Positions 12,893 through 13,128 of a DNA stretch of 13,128 nt are shown piece by piece. Where the stretch lies: NCBI GenBank assembly GCA_964627045.1, contig CAZVIK010000103.1:1-13128 (forward strand). The letters run 5' to 3'. Numbering within the stretch: the first letter of the stretch is position 1; each line of letters starts with the position of its first letter. A model generated the notes under the pieces. The model was given only the letters and a program-made list of their open reading frames with translations, was not told the DNA's origin and did no database searches. The position numbers were made by a program, and so were the translations under genes. Source of the stretch: CAZVIK01 sp964627045. GTDB taxonomy: Bacteria; Acidobacteriota; Terriglobia; Bryobacterales; Bryobacteraceae.

Positions 12893-13128
12893 TCAGTAGT
12901 TGAGCAACCGCTGCGATTCGCGCACCAGGTCATCGACCTGAGGCAGGATGGCATCCTCGAGTTCCGGGTTGTAGGCCACCCAGGTATCCTTCGCTGCCAC
13001 ACGGCCCACGGGCGCGTCCAGCCGCTCGAACAGTTCCCCCGCGATGCGCGCGGCAAGCTCGGCCCCGTAGCCCCAGCTCAGGCAGTCTTCATGCGCCACC
13101 AGCACGCGGCTGGTCTTCGAGACGGACG
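12893..13128 (-). CDS. 2-oxo acid dehydrogenase E1 component, beta subunit, C-terminal fragment
   Basis: The last 78 codons of a gene that continues past the right edge; the stop is at 12893-12895. The sequence matches the C-terminal transketolase-like domain of E1 beta subunits: RVLVAHEDCLSWGYGAELAA, then VGRVAAKDTWVAYNPELED, then AILPQVDDLV and a short tail. These subunits pair with E1 alpha to form the thiamine-diphosphate enzyme that decarboxylates pyruvate, branched-chain keto acids or acetoin. The fragment does not separate these, so I give no gene symbol. The N-terminal cofactor-binding part is outside the window. It converges with the kinase gene. Confidence 0.88.
   Translation of the reverse strand, partial: SVSKTSRVLVAHEDCLSWGYGAELAARIAGELFERLDAPVGRVAAKDTWVAYNPELEDAILPQVDDLVRESQRLLNY

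Overview
The window is high-GC bacterial DNA with strong C/G preference at third codon positions. A Ser/Thr kinase with PEGA domains, a TIM-barrel isomerase-like protein behind a Tat-like leader, and hairpin-rich repeats in the spacers together suggest an acidobacterium of the Bryobacterales/Solibacter type. That placement is inference from gene style; no rRNA or other marker is present.

Layout, left to right. (1) 1-570, plus strand: the C-terminal part of a polysaccharide deacetylase-family protein whose reading frame is interrupted by a stop at 19-21. (2) 571-880: a spacer with a good sigma-70-like promoter and a GC-rich hairpin. (3) 881-5728, plus strand, arm A: a Pol-beta-fold nucleotidyltransferase-like protein, a GT2 glycosyltransferase coupled to it by ATGA, a 372-bp repeat-bearing spacer, an HprK-related P-loop kinase and a radical SAM/SPASM protein. 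(4) 5676-9718, minus strand, arm B, converging on arm A: a second protein homologous to the nucleotidyltransferase-like protein, here fused to the N-terminal half of a GT2 domain; the membrane-bound C-terminal half of that GT2 domain in a separate frame joined by ATGA; and a second radical SAM/SPASM protein. The two radical SAM genes overlap tail to tail by 53 bp. (5) 9719-10167: a hairpin-rich repeat array of the same family as the one in the arm A spacer. (6) 10168-11016, minus: a hydroxypyruvate-isomerase-like TIM-barrel protein with a Tat-like signal. (7) 11108-12838, plus, divergent: a membrane Ser/Thr protein kinase with two PEGA domains. (8) 12893-13128, minus: the C-terminus of a 2-oxo acid dehydrogenase E1 beta subunit that runs off the right edge, separated from the kinase by a shared hairpin.

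The part most worth attention is 881-9718. The same three-part set (nucleotidyltransferase-like, GT2, radical SAM/SPASM) occurs twice, once per strand, with different gene fusions and splits, and with an HprK-related kinase in one arm. Glycosyltransferases, a nearby deacetylase and an HprK-related kinase point to a cell-surface glycan or a modified, glycosylated small molecule or peptide. No precursor peptide or transporter is recognisable, so the product is unknown and the pathway is a hypothesis. The regions right of 9719 look like ordinary chromosomal neighbours.
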